A stretch of 64,000 nt of DNA from Nissolia schottii (GCA_003254905.1 QANU01071046.1:351272-415271), one strand, 5' to 3'. Shown: positions 1-13,440, counted from the stretch's first letter. Made by a program: numbers and translations. Notes: a model not told the origin generated them from the sequence alone.

Positions 1-1586
1 GGTAGGGTATTGTTATAATATTGGATATTCAAATTTATTTCCTCTATTAGTGTTTTGTCTTAGTCAAATAATGATAACAAAGCGCTATACCCAGCGATGA
101 CCATCACCATCATTATCATCCTTTTAGAGCCATAGAAATTTTTGCAATCACACCACAATTTGGAGTTCTATCCATGATTGTAGGGCCACTTTTCTTAAGT
201 TCCACGCATTTGTATAACATACCCCTTCGTAATTGTAGCCCTTTCTAATATACCTTTTCAGTGACACGCACGATAAAGAAAAGGAAGTGGTACTGAAGCT
301 TATATGAAGACTAAGAAAAAGCTTGAAATGAATGAGTAAATGAAACCTTTTTTGGCGCAATCTCTTTAACTTGTAGCCTGCCAGTGACAATGAACATTTG
401 ACGCAGTTCTCTTATGCTTACAAGCACCAGCTGTAAGATCCGAATTTGAGATTTGGACGAAACTCACACTTGATTTCTTTGGAAAAACCTGAATTTGAAA
501 GCTAGGTGTGTGTTTACTTTATAATGAATAAAAGTATGATTTCGAAGAGCTAACAATAGACAGCATATACTGCCGAGTACATGGAAGTGTGAATTTAATG
601 TAAAAAAAAACCGTGTACGCCAGCGATGTTATTCAACGACTTGCTTGAGAATATACGAAGAATGACTGCAAATTTATACAGATACCATTAATCTTTGGAT
701 AAACATTCACGTTTGGTTAAATTTGGCAAGATATATTGTGCTGTAAATAAATATACGTGACAAGTTTACTTACGTTTGTGTTAAAAAAACGAATGTTTGT
801 CAAAAACATGACAGGTAAGCAATGGCTAAATATCATTTTATCCCTATTTGCCACCGCAAATAGGGTAATGTCGGGTAGAATAGAATAATGCCTGGTTGAA
901 TTTAATTAGTGTTTAGAATGATATTATATAAGATGCATGGCCCAAACTACATTTTTAAAAAAGAAAAAAAACAGCTGATGACCCAAGAGTTTTTTGGACA
1001 CCCAACAACCATACAAGATGATTTTTGACCTATGATTCAAAATCAAGAAGGGGAAGAGATGCAAGTTGGCCACAAACAACGCCTGATGGTACAAATTAGG
1101 AGAACGGTGGCAGAGCAAGCTTTATGCGTGATGACAGGGTGATCTCTGCGCGTGGCAACTGAGTGAGTGTCGTGTGTGACTGGGCGAGCATTGTGCATGA
1201 CAAATGCTTATACAATACATTGTGTATGTCAAACACCCAATAAAGTCATAATGAACTGTACAAGCTTATCCAAGGCATTAAACGGGCGCTTAGACACATC
1301 TTATTTTGGTAATTTTACAGTCAAGTAATTGTAATTGTAATTGTAATACTATCCAAACAAAACTTATTTTTACAAAATTGTGTTTGGTAAATATTTTTAA
1401 TTACATTGCTCATCACTCCGAAACAAATGAAGCAATAAACTATATCATTATATTGATGAAAAAAAATTGGCAACAAATTGAAGCGCCAAGAATAGGGGAA
1501 ACCATACATGCACCATACGCATGCAAAAATGTTCCCCATGCAAGCACAAGCGACAGGCCCACACAGACAAGCACAAACACAACACA
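1..1586. other. Intergenic region downstream of VPS41; no gene seen
   Basis: No reading frame here resembles a known protein, and the short open frames look like chance. One clear local structure is a hairpin at 842-865: a 10-bp perfect stem (ccctatttgc pairing with gcaaataggg) around a 4-base loop. The 3' part should contain the VPS41 3' UTR on the minus strand, but I cannot place its end. Confidence 0.5.
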
Positions 1587-4500
1587 CTAACTAGCAGCAG
1601 TAGTACACAATATACAACGCATACGAGGGCCACCCACCTCTGTTTCTTCATCATCGTCAGTTTCTGCCTCCTGGGAAGTAGCCTCATTATCTTTCTTGCT
1701 GCTACTAGTGTAGGCGGAGTCCATTAGACAAGTTGTGTGATAAGCATGACAGCAAAAGAAAACGACGACAGATACATTCTGTATAGAAAAGGGGTCAAAG
1801 CATATACAACATCTTCCACCACCCCTAGTCTTTGACTTCAACTCCATGGTTCTCAGACTAGGAGATTTCCCAAACACTTGCGAAGCATTACTCCTTTTAG
1901 CTCGCGGCTCATCTTCTTCATTAGATAGACAAATTCCTTGCTTTGCCTCATTGTAATACTTAACTAAGAGGTTGACACAGTCCGCCTATTTTATTGTCAA
2001 AAAGTCAGCAAAGATACCAACTGTATCAAATTAACGAGATTCTAAAAATTTCCTTTTACTAAAGAAGGAGCGGGGGAGTAAAGCACCTTTAGGATGTCAT
2101 TGCACCCATGTCTAAGTGATGTTTCAGTCCTATAATCAGTGATAATTTTGACCAGCCGATCTCTTAGCCTACAGAAACGAAGACAGAAAAATTAAAAGTA
2201 GAAAAAATCATAATGCTACTGTACTGAATAAAGCTGGAGTTGGGGAGCCAGAATGATCCAACTATCTGAGCTATCAGTTAAAATTTTAAACACACTGAAC
2301 ATAACCAGAAATAGACAGATGGACATCTTCTACTTGATGCGACCTACAACCCAAATAACATACATTGCCAATTTCGTACAATTAGAAGCTATAATTGTAA
2401 TTACTGTTAGGTCGCATTTATGACTTACCGAGGTATTTCCATCCCATTGGGGACCTTATTTACAATGTAGAGGGGATCAAGGTTTCCAACTGTGTGCTCC
2501 AATAGTATGCCCACCTGTCAATTACAAGAATCAACCGCAGAACCAGGTTGAGAAAGAGCAGGTATAAAAGTGAATATGGGCATGTTTGTTTGTGTTTCAG
2601 TTTTTTTGGTTTGCAAAACTGATTTATGAATTCTATAACTTAAAGCAATTTTTTTAACATATTTGGGGACAATGGTCAAAACCAGAAGCCACTGGAAAGA
2701 TCTTTTGACTCATTGATTACAGAAAAAGACTAGTGTAAGAAATGGTAAGACAAGAGGTGGTGACGACAAAAACATGCAACAGACACAAGACAGCAAAAAT
2801 ATAGAAGAGCAGTTCAGCTTTAAGATATTGTCATGCTGGAGTAGCAGGAAATCTCTGACATGACAAAGATAGCAAAGGTGAGTGACCCGGTGATGGAAAT
2901 TAGAAAGATTAGTAGAAATGCACAAGGAAGAGATGAACTGTTCAAAATGATAAATGCATTTACAAATTTGCCGCCACATTTTTGGAAAAATAGATAAATA
3001 AAGAGAAAATAAAGTCCATGAACATCTAAAAGATGTTGAAGGTTTTTGGCTTCAGAACACCTGATCTGTTACCACAGGTGGTCTCTAAAATATGGAATAA
3101 GAGCAGGCTTCTGGAAAGTTCTATTTTTTTTTCAAATGTGTTCCCAAAACAAGTAATCAAACAGGCCTGGCCTGAAGATTAAATATACAATTTAGCTATT
3201 AAGATATACCATTTCAGGTTTGTTAAGGCATTGCTTGATTAGTTCTTCCCAAAGTTCATCATCATGCTGCATGGTGACAAACTCTACAGCCTGCATATTA
3301 TGACCACTTCAAACTCAGCATAAAATGTGAGGTTCTTATTCAAGGTTTAGATTTAGGTTGAAACCAAAAACCACTTCTTATTGAAAGAGATGAAATACCT
3401 CCTCTATATCCCCTAATTTATTTATAATAATAGCTAGGGCCTGTTTTGCGTTTCCCATCCTTCCTAGGATGAAAACTTGCTCTCTCAGTAGGTCTCTCCT
3501 GGTGCAAATTTCATAAGCCTGAAAAACAATTTCGAGAATTTGGTTGACAGGCATGCAAATATATAACTGTCAGTCATGTTTGATCCCACACCTTCTCAAG
3601 GGTATAGTGTTGACTGCTTCGAAGAAAAGGCATCAACATCTTCGGATCATATTCTGCATAGAGTTCTACCTATGCAGCAGACAAAAGGATGATATTATTA
3701 GCTGAGCAAAAAATTTTTAATCACAGGCAGCACATACAAACCACTATTCATGTTTAGTTTCAGAGGACAGATATTGTAATAATCACACAAAGAGTTGAGG
3801 CAAAAAATGGAAGAAGGGTATGGAATTGAGCAACAATATGGCATCACAGCCGGCACTGAATCATGATGCCTCGAGCATGCCAAATAAATGTATCCCCAAA
3901 GCAAGACCACGGGTCTGCAGGCTGCAATTGCAAATAGGCAGCAATATCTTACAATTGCTAGCAAACCAGCTTGAATCTGAATGAAACCAGAACTGATCAA
4001 ACATTCTAGTTTCAATGGTGGCAAACCCTGATAGTGATCATTCACTTCTATTACACAACAATAAGAGATTTTTATTCAGTTTTGTATGAAAAGGTGAGGA
4101 AGGCACCACGGTTTGCATAGAGAAACAAAATAATGTGTCCTAAAAATCCAAAAAACCTGTAGCTAAGGACACAACCATATAGGACCAAATTCAAGCCATT
4201 AGGGAGAAAAAAATCTCCTCCACTTATAGTTGCATGTGAATTAACATGTGTGTAACTGATTTCTGGTTGGACAGACTGGAAAGGATACGTTATATGGCAA
4301 CTAAAAGTTATGAACTCAAGTTTGGTGCATGAAAATGTAGATTCTTTAGCTATGACATCTCAATCGGGCTTTCAAAATTTGTTTTGTTAAACTTTAATTG
4401 ATCTTTGTTATATGATTGTCTTTCCCCCAACTGATGAGATAATTTATTTAACTTTTCTAGGGATAAAATAATTGTTTGTTTTCTAGAAGTAAGCTTCAGC

Positions 4501-7500
4501 AAACCAACAGACACAGACACACATGAAAACCAGGACATGATGACTTCTATCTTTTCGAACCAGAAATCCAGAGAGCAAATGGGGCCTCTTATGAATTAGA
4601 AACCTTGTTTTGCAGATATGAGTATTGGTAAAATGGTTACTAGGAGGAGATGAGTCATGTAGAAGTCATTAAATGACTGAAGAAGCTCTTTTGATAAGGA
4701 TGCAAAGTGAAGACTTTGTAGTCAATATCTCAGTGCAAGGCTGCAAAATAGCATGCACATGATTAAATCTCAGGAAATTTACTTTTATAATCTATCGATG
4801 GGTCTTATATTTCTTTTCCAACCTTTTAATGTCGTTTGTATTGGAACATAACCAGAGTTGTTCCTTAATGACGATTGCGCTTCATGTTCTATGACTCTAT
4901 CAGAAAAACAAGGAAGCAACACTTTGGGTGAATACATGATGGCAAAGAGATGGCTTTCATCAACTCAAAATAAAAATATTGAATTGAACTACACATAAGA
5001 ATCCAACATAAAGGAAGCTTGCAAAGGCTAGATGAAAAGACAGCCTACCTGCATATCATGAAAGTCCCTTCCAGCATGTGGGTTTACTTCAAATAATGAA
5101 TGGAGATATAACTGCAAGAAATATCTGCAGTCACTATTGTTATCAGCATCTAGAAGTTGCTTCACAACTTCAGTAGCACTTATTAGGTCCTTAGTTTGGA
5201 TCAATAGAGAAACAGCACGCTTGCAATCAAGCATCATCAGTTGGACAACCTGAACAGATACAGGTTAGATAAATAAGATTCCAGTGATCATGTAGACAAT
5301 TCTTCAAAGATAAAATATATTGTCAATTAACTAAAGTGATTTGGGTATCAATTAGTTACTCATTAATCGCCCAAAGCAATGGTTATAAGTTTCATTTCAT
5401 AGTAGTAGTAAAGATAAATAATGGTATACGGTCAGATAAAGTTTATTTGGTTGACGGGATCAGTTTCTTTATGTTTTGTGTTTTCTTTTATTTATGATTT
5501 TATTTTTTGATAATATTAATATATAAAATCATTCAATTGCCTCTATCCAACAATTTAAGTTTTTACCATGTCAAAAAACGGGCAACTTAAGCTTTTAGAA
5601 GATATAGTTCTTGACATGATCTCAGAGCCTTTATTATCAAGTGGTCTAGAGTTCAATCCTCGCCGATCCCATCCTTCTAAATAAAATAGAATTCCAGCAC
5701 AAGATAGGTAAGCATGGGCTCTTGCATGAGAAGGCGTGTGAATATATAAAATCATTTAATTGCATTTATCCATCAACTTAAGCTTTTGAGAGAGATGGTT
5801 TTTGACAGTTAACAAGATGAAAGCTAAATAGCTTGAGGAATGTTAAGGATATTGAATAGAAGAAAGGAAGGTGCTTTGGATTTAAGTAATGAGGGACTAA
5901 TAATGCTCAGCCTATAAAGGGTACAATTGTCATTTTGTAGCCATAGTATAAATACATTTTGGAATAGGATCAGCTTATGGATCACAAGTCATAAACTATT
6001 CATTAATTACTAAAAAGATGACAGCCCATTGCACAAGGCTCCTACTTGGTGAGGGCTAAGGAGGGTAGATGTATGTAGCCCTATCCTCGCAAGTAGTTTT
6101 CAGGATTTGAACCCATGACTTACAAGTCACAAGGCAACACCTTACTATGGCACTAAGACTCGTCCTCATCTTCATTAATTACTAACCAGAAAAATATTAT
6201 GAACATTCCTTGTCTAGCATTCCTATTTTCGCTCTCCCCAAAACTCTAGTTTTTCTAACCTAAGTGGAAACAAGTAAAAAACAGAACACATCAACTCACA
6301 TGAAACTTCAAGGAGAAAATACTACAATTTTCTTCTCTTCAAATAAATCTAAGAACATTCAATTATTATATTAATCAACCTCTTCTGGATATCTGGGATG
6401 GGACTTTGCTGGTTCGTCCATTTTTTTATGAATTTAATAAATCTAAGAGATGCGACAACATGAATAATCAAAACCTAATATACTACACCTGAACTTGTAA
6501 AATGATTCTTCAGGTGCATTATTGCGTAACAATGAAATCCAAAGGAGACATACGGAATATATTTTGCAAACCAACTGATGCTGTAAAGTTCCAAGGTAAA
6601 TTCCACAACTACAAATTACAATCATACCTTTTCACGAATTGCATCTTGTAGATTATGTCTATCAATGAAATCAAATACTTCTGGATTCATAAGCTGAAAG
6701 TTTCAATAAAGGCAGAGGAAGGAAGTAAATTTATAGTCAAGAAAATAGAAGAAAGACTAGCATCAAAGCATTTGAATGACTTTCAATTAATGCACTTGCT
6801 CTTTGAATGCAAGAAAAATCAAGACCACTTACATCAGCATACAACGCAAAGGCTTTCTCATGCTGCCCATCAATCACATACAACTCTGCCAATGCCTGAC
6901 ATAGAAAAGGAACGCGTCAATACACACAGATGGCTAAGAGATTCAAAATGCAAACATAATTAGTCAGACTAACCTCCTTGAGTGGTTCAGTCATGGATGA
7001 AGTATTAAGCTGAGGTACAATAGCTGAAATAACAGGTAATACAGAATAAATTACATGTGGCCAGGATTTAATAGTGGACAAGAGATCCTTATGAAAGGAA
7101 GGATTTGTAGCCAATGCAACTAGAGCAACCTGTAGAACCAAAAGCAGAATAAATCCCAAGTCCGTTAATGACAGATACAATGAACACATTACTTGTAACA
7201 GAGACTACTCTGTTTTAGGCTTTAACTAACCTCATAAGCAGTATCACGCAGTCTAGGGTTTTCTGTAGGCATGTAAGGAACCAAAACAGGGAGTTGACGA
7301 AGGTGTGCAAAATGGAAAACCCATCTGTCAAAAGCAGTTCATAGACAATTATCAAATAATAACTGTACACCTAACTAACAACTAATAGTATGTAGTTCTG
7401 TTACCTTTCCCATGCCGAGGCTGATCCTCGAAGCAACTTGGGACACAAAGAAGCTGCTTCAGCATATTTTCTTTCCACAATCAAATGATCAAGGTACCTA

Positions 7501-10500
7501 GTGCCCACCTGCAAATTTAAATCTCAGTTATGCTCAAATAGAAAATTGTGAGAGTGAAGGGAGTAAATCAAGACCATTAGATTTTAAATGAATGATCAAG
7601 ATTAAAAAGTATAGTGATTTGACTTTTTAAAATGATCATATGATCTTTTAATAACTTATAATCCTGATCATCCATGTATGAATTAATAGCCAAGATTCGC
7701 TCTTTTCATATGATCATATGATTTAATTCGCTGTATATAGTGATGACTCAAGAAATATTAGCAATAGCATAATAACAATATCTCAAGAACGAAATTATAC
7801 AAGAAAAGGGAGTCAATCGTGCTTCAAAGCTGATCAAATCAATTTCAAGCTTCTCTATAGATATAAAGAAGGGAAGGGATTAGTATGTCATGAAACCATA
7901 CTTCACCAAATAGAAAACAATATAGGATTGATTTCTTTTCCCTTTGAGCTTGCATCTGGTCTCAACCATTAAACAGATTAATTGAAAATAATTACAAATT
8001 AGTTGGCAAACAAAATAGTTGAGGAACCCTCACATACATGCAATCAACATAGTCAAGTGCTTCAATAAGCATATATGGATAACCTTATCCCACTATTATG
8101 TGTTACACCTACACACTTACTTCATCAAGTAGTTCACTCCGCCCCTGACTAGATTCAACCGCGGCCAAAGCTTTTTCATGGCACCCATGTTGAAGAAGCC
8201 AAGCAATATGATCTTCAGTATCCCTGATAACTAAAATGCATTAATTTCCCACCTAATTTAATTTTTTTATTTCCAATTTGCCTTCCAGCTTATAATAACA
8301 GCATAACATTTTAGAATTAAAAAAAAATCACTAACACATATGATAAAGAAGCTTGAGCTGTAAGGTAAACAAGGTACTTCATTTCTTTCAATGTAATTGT
8401 TCTAGTCCCTTGAGGACAATGGTGATTAGATTAATCTCCTAACAAAGGGAATATAACAAAAAGTGAAAGTATCTGGCATATGGGAGAGAATTGCTTTTTC
8501 AGTAGTCACTTTGAGGCATCTGAACTTCTTGACTAAAATAAGTAACAAATAACAGCTCCTTAGATCATCATTCTATGATATTTGAAACAAAGCATACAAA
8601 TAACATGATCAAGGATAAAATGGACAACAATGATCACCCCAAACCAAACCACCCCACACAACAATACTTCCATGCCAAGGGTCAGCTGGCAAGAAAAATT
8701 ATTTTATTTTAGTTGTTTGTTGATCCTTTACCCAAAAAAGAAAAAAAGATTTAGAGTACAGCAGGATAAATTCATAAGAATATCATATCCTTCGTTTCCC
8801 CCATTTATTTTTGGTGATAAGTCAACTTAAATGTATCAATTACTTAGAATAACACAATATGATCAAGAAGATGACATAAACCTTGGCTTTGCAATAACAA
8901 CATCCTTTGGGGATACAACATAGTAAAGCGGTTCATCACCTGCAGCCCACTGACCACCAGCATTACTGCTACCTACATTTGAATGAAAAGTTAAATATTA
9001 TTACGAAGGAGCAGCAGGATCGTTTTATACACAAAATATGATGCTAAGAAAATCTAAGAAAAATTTAACCTGAGAAGGGAGAATGAGCAAGGGAATAGTC
9101 CTTTGCCTTGTAATGCTCAAAACCATGTACTGGCAGAGCATCTGTTGAAAGTTCATCATTGTTCCATGTTACTATTCGTACTTCTGGTCTTTGTGCATTT
9201 CCCTGTTCAAAATTACATTTATTCACCTTAAGAACAAAGCAATTAACAATGCAATTTCATTTCATCAAATATTATGCAAGGAAGATAAATACCAGCCGTG
9301 AAGGAGCAGTGCTACTAAAATCCTTTTCTCCATCTTCTTCTCCAGGAATATAAGCTAGAACAACCAAAGCATCACCAAAGGGGGAAATTCCTGATATGAA
9401 ATAGCTAGTTTGAAACGATGCCACAATATCCACCTGGATACCAGACAAAGGAACTTGCCTGTATGTCCCATTGGCTGCTTGACAGCGGTTTGTCCTTATT
9501 GAAGCAATTTTGACAGATGTTCCCCATCCAATAACCAAGAGTGTGTCATCCTGTAAAATTTGGAAGGATATTAAGCAACAGAAGTCCTAATAAGAAAAAC
9601 TATTGCATCTATTTAACAAACCTTCAACTCTATTATAGAAGCGGACACTGCTTCTCAAAAAGACAGACCATAACCAAATATCAAGCCTATGTAGATATTT
9701 GACCAACCTGCCAAACCAAGTGAGGAAGCAAAAGCTCAGGCCGTGGGCTACCTCGTGGCCTTTCAATAAATGTCACACGTTGGTCATTGGCGGTATCATA
9801 AACCTTCACTCCTGCATCGTTTGCCCAAGCAACAAGACTTGCTCTCCACTTCACAGCATGTATGGGACCTTCTCCGGAGTGCAAAACCTTTTTTTTTTTG
9901 GGAGAATGTGATATCGTTATAGTTAATAATACACAAAAGAGTACCGGTATAAGAAAATTACAGGCTAAATGTCAGAAGAATCTTACAAACCTGGTCACGA
10001 TGGCCCAACCATCCCTTCGAATTCAAATACAAATTCCCTGCCAAACCACCAGCAACAAATCTCCTAGAGGTGTTCCTTGCATAATCAGGGTCCAGAGCAA
10101 TGGCCTTCATCGGGCGATGATACTCGAATTTCATTTTCTCATCGGAGAAAAGGCCGGATATGACAACGGATCCGTCATCGGAGCAGCTTCCGATATATTC
10201 ACCATCTGAATCAAAGCTAAGGTCGTTAACAACAGCAGCATGAGCAGAGAACTCCTTCACCTGGAATCACATGACTCAGTGAGACACACAATAGCCGTTG
10301 AATGGCACCGAACACAAAGTGCTCGATCATGTAACAAGCTAGGGAACACGGCAACATTGTGAAGTTCATAATGCTTGGAAACGTTAAAGATCGGTGGAAA
10401 AAGGGAAAAGAAAACAAAATAACGAGCTACAATTTGATCCACGACAGCTCCAAATTTGCAAAAAGCATGCCCAAAATTGATGCATACGAGCGATTAGTGA

Positions 10501-10795
10501 GAGTGGAATTTAGGTGAGGAAGGAGGAGAGAATGGTGGCTGACCTGATTGCCGAGAAAATCGAGGATGTAAACCACGCCGTCATGAGTGCCGAGCGCGAT
10601 CATGCGTTCGGCGACGGCGATGCAAGAAGCTCCGTCGCTGGCTAGCAGCGAAGGTATGCTGCCTCCCATTCTCTGGTACTTGAGCCTCGGCTCCTCTTCA
10701 TCTTCTTCTTCTTCTTCTTCTTCTTCTTCGTCCTCTTCTTCTTCTTCTCTCTCATCGCCTCCTTCGACGCCGTTCTCTGACGGAATCGGAGCCAT
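1587..10795 (-). CDS. VPS41: VPS41 homologue, vacuolar protein sorting tether subunit (19 exons)
   Basis: Family knowledge: VPS41 is the HOPS subunit that drives tethering and fusion of late endosomes and vesicles at the vacuole. Exons read on the minus strand: 10795-10544, 10260-9991, 9887-9708, 9550-9293, 9202-9070, 8972-8882, 8223-8121, 7508-7405, 7324-7231, 7129-6974, 6895-6833, 6693-6628, 5249-5049, 3669-3592, 3518-3399, 3290-3210, 2514-2430, 2168-2087, 1985-1587. All introns are GT-AG. The product would be about 938 residues: an acidic Glu/Asp tract (about 12-35), a WD40 propeller (about 40-390), a clathrin-heavy-chain-type helical repeat (about 500-800) and a C-terminal RING-H2 (CCICFDP, CCHAYHTTC, CILC; about 865-935). 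The start is the first ATG (MAPIPSENG); an upstream in-frame TTG is not a plausible start. Exon 17 is 85 bases where the conserved reading needs 86, so the frame breaks near 2460. This is either a base error or a real frameshift that would remove the RING domain. Confidence 0.93.
6014..6170 (-). mobile_element. tRNA-derived SINE (Au-like) in VPS41 intron 12
   Basis: A 157-bp insertion flanked by a perfect 15-bp target site duplication (ttcattaattactaa at 5999-6013 and 6171-6185). On the minus strand it starts with a tRNA-like head, has a canonical pol III B box (gggttcaaatcctg, complement of 6101-6114), and ends with a GTGCAATGGGCTGTC-like tail and a T run. That tail resembles plant Au SINEs. 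It lies in the intron between the exons at 6628-6693 and 5049-5249, in the same sense as VPS41. Confidence 0.85.
10690..10750 (-). repeat. Coding trinucleotide microsatellite for the VPS41 acidic tract
   Basis: A (TTC/TCT)n run on the plus strand reads as GAA/GAG/GAT codons in VPS41 exon 1, giving an almost pure Glu/Asp stretch. The acidic tract is also present in Arabidopsis VPS41, so acidity rather than exact length seems to be kept. The mirror-image serine-rich open frame on the plus strand is a shadow. Confidence 0.85.
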
Positions 10796-11555
10796 TGGAA
10801 CAGTTTTCGCCGGCGAGACCAACAGAAAGAGATCTGTTTGGATGCTGAGAAATTCTCAACTCTCGTTTTTTTTTTATAATTTCCTTTATTTGTTTATTTA
10901 TTTATCTTGGTTATTTTGTGTATCGTTTTGGTTTAAGTTAGGGTAATGGATTGGATTGTCGTTCACGTTGTAGATGGGGAAGAAAGGCAATGGAAGGGCG
11001 AGGGTGTGTTGGGGAAAGAGGGTGTTTGGCTTTATAATTAAAATGAATTAAGATGAATAATGGGGTAGACGACAATTACAACAGGGGGGATAATATTGAT
11101 TTATTGAGTGCGATTGAGGACACCTGTAGCTAACGAGAGTGGGTTAAGTAGAGCGTGTGTTTTCTTGTCTGTTTGCGTTTGCACTTTTGGTGACGACATC
11201 TTCTTCAGTCTTTGTGGCACTCTGCTATTCGATCGTAGGCTGTGACATTAAGACGCTCACTGGTCCAATGAAACAAGTCATTATGTTTGTAACGTGATGC
11301 AAGAGCATTACTTTTTTTTTTTTAAGTAGGTTATCATTCTGATATTTAAGGTTTAGTCTTGATTAATATGTGGGTGAGTCTTTCAGTGAGAATAAATGTA
11401 TACACAAGATTTTAAATTTGAGACCTTGCTTAAGTGATATCAAGCTGCTTATCATTTGAACAAACTCTCGTTAGTTGATATAAGAGCATTTCTAATGTGT
11501 CTTTCCAAATTATATGTTGTTAGAATGTACTTAATATATATTATAGAAATATATT
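10796..11555. other. VPS41 upstream region, no gene seen
   Basis: This is the 5' flank of VPS41 and must contain its promoter and 5' UTR. I could not place a TATA box or transcription start with confidence. Long T runs and AT-rich DNA follow. No conserved protein is encoded. Confidence 0.4.
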
Positions 11556-12235
11556 ATTAATTGCTCATTTTAATTTATGAATTTTAAAAAATATACAAAA
11601 ACTAAAAATAAATGATCAATAAAATTCTTGAAGCACGTATTAAATATATTATAGAAGTATACAAAAATTGCAAGACAAACACAGTAATTGACATCAAAAC
11701 AAATTTACCTAGCATTATTCTTATGTTGTTTGTGTGAAAAGCACTCAAAATAAATCTAATATTAAAAGTTGAAGTTTTTTACTATAATGCTTCTGTTTAT
11801 AAAAATTATTATTAAAATATTACTGTTTCAAACATATTACCAAATTATACTTATTTTGTATGATGTGACATTTTTTTATTATTATTATTTTAAAATCGCC
11901 AATAGTGACGCTTGGGAAGTGTTGCCAAAAGTTTATTAATCGTTCATTTTAATTTATAATTTTTAAAAAAAATACAAAAACTAAATGAATGGTTAGTAAA
12001 ATTGTTAGAGCACATATTAAATATATTACAGAAGTATACAAAAATGCAAGGCAAACGCAGTAATTGACATCAAAACAAATTTACCTTGCATTATTCATGC
12101 GTTGTTTGTGTGAGGAACACTCAAAACAAATCAAATTTTAAAAAATTGAAGTTTCTACTATAATGTTTCTGTTTATAAAACTTATTACTAAAATATCACA
12201 GTTTCAAAATATATTACTAATATACTGTTTTGTAT
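11556..12235. repeat. Tandem direct duplication, about 380-bp unit
   Basis: Two diverged copies lie side by side (about 11556-11870 and 11937-12230). Shared landmarks are a tacaaaaactaaa stretch, agaagtatacaaaaa, taattgacatcaaaacaaattta, the gttgtttgtgtga stretch and tactgtttca. The end of each copy (tttctgtttataaaa then ttattactaaaatat) is also found at 40745-40790 and in inverted form at 41340-41580, so this belongs to the same element family as the inverted-repeat element next to it. Confidence 0.7.
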
Positions 12236-12330
12236 GACGTGGAGTTGAACACAAGACAATGGAACTCCAACCCAGTGCCCTAATAACCACTGTGTCAACA
12301 TTGAATTTTGTTTTATAATTGCACACAATA

Positions 12331-12371
<41 letters not shown>

Positions 12372-13271
12372 TACATACACGTATATATACAGATATATTA
12401 CTTCATATATGGGCCAAAATTTAATTCTACAAAATGAAATAACTAGTCTTAATACTAAATAGAGTATTACATCTTTACACTTTTTTTCTTTCTTTTTTAA
12501 GGTAAAATTTTGAATGAAAAAATTAAAATTCTAAAAAAATTGTGTTTCTTTTTTATTTTTCAATTTTTTCCAAAATATTAGGGAAAAATAGGTTTCCATT
12601 ATTTTTAAAATCCAATTAGTTTTGATGAAAATGGGGAAAAATTGCTTTGGAATCACTCAACCATTTCTCCTACAAAATGATTATGGCTCAGAAACTGGAT
12701 GAAAAGTGAGTCATTCATCTTCCGTTTTTTATAGGCACCTATAAAGAATTTGAACTTTAATAATTAATTGAATAATAATATAAAGAAATCAATAAAAATT
12801 ATCAACAAACTGGGTCGTAGGCTAAAAAAATGAGTTAATGAATCTATTTTTACATTATTTCATATTGTATTGTATAATTTCTTTGTTTGTGGGATTCTTT
12901 TCTCGCATGATAAGGAATTCATTTTTTGAATGGATTTCTGCATATATGCCTACGTCTTAGATAAATGAAAATTTCATAGATAAGACATTTTCTATTGCAG
13001 TCAACATCTTATTACGATTTGAATTGGGTTTTTAAAATAATGAAAACCTATATTTCCCTAAATTGGAAAAAAAAATTGAAAGCAAAATAATTGAAAAATA
13101 AAAGAAACACAATTTTTAAGGATTTGAATTTTTTCCATTCAAAATTTTACCTTAAAAAAGAAAAAGAGTCAAGTATAAAGATGTTGTAATATTCTATTTA
13201 GTGTTGAGACTAATTATACAATTTGTGGAATTAAATTTTGGTCCATACATAAAATAATATATATGTATGTA

Positions 13272-13312
<41 letters not shown>

Positions 13313-13440
13313 ATGCAATTATATAATAAGATTCAATGTTGGCATAGTAGTTAAGGAAGTACGTTGGAGCTCCTTTTTGTCTTATAGTCAACTCATGGTT
13401 TAGACATTTTTGCTCAACTAATTAAATAATATCTCTTGAG
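12236..13440. mobile_element. Element with long inverted-repeat arms (foldback/MITE-like)
   Basis: The left arm (about 12236-12618) and right arm (about 13015-13400) are inverted copies of each other, separated by roughly 400 bp. Matching landmarks include the TA/CA microsatellite, a ttaattctacaaaatg stretch, taaggtaaaattttgaatg, and the gtggagttgaacacaagac end. Inside each arm is a tRNA-like stretch with A-box-like and B-box-like sequences. A relative lies at 40756-41650. No transposase is encoded. Exact ends and target duplication could not be fixed by eye. Confidence 0.65.

Noticed and set aside
5520-5790. Direct repeat around tatataaaatcatt in VPS41 intron 12 as an LTR pair
   Set aside because: The similarity is short and degenerate, with no primer binding site, purine tract or target duplication.
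10796-10822. Upstream start for VPS41 at 10822
   Set aside because: That codon is TTG on the minus strand. The first in-frame ATG is 10795, which matches the family N-terminus.
10587-10946. Plus-strand open frame rich in serine opposite VPS41 exon 1
   Set aside because: It is the complement of the Glu/Asp codon microsatellite. The minus-strand frame has clear VPS41 homology.
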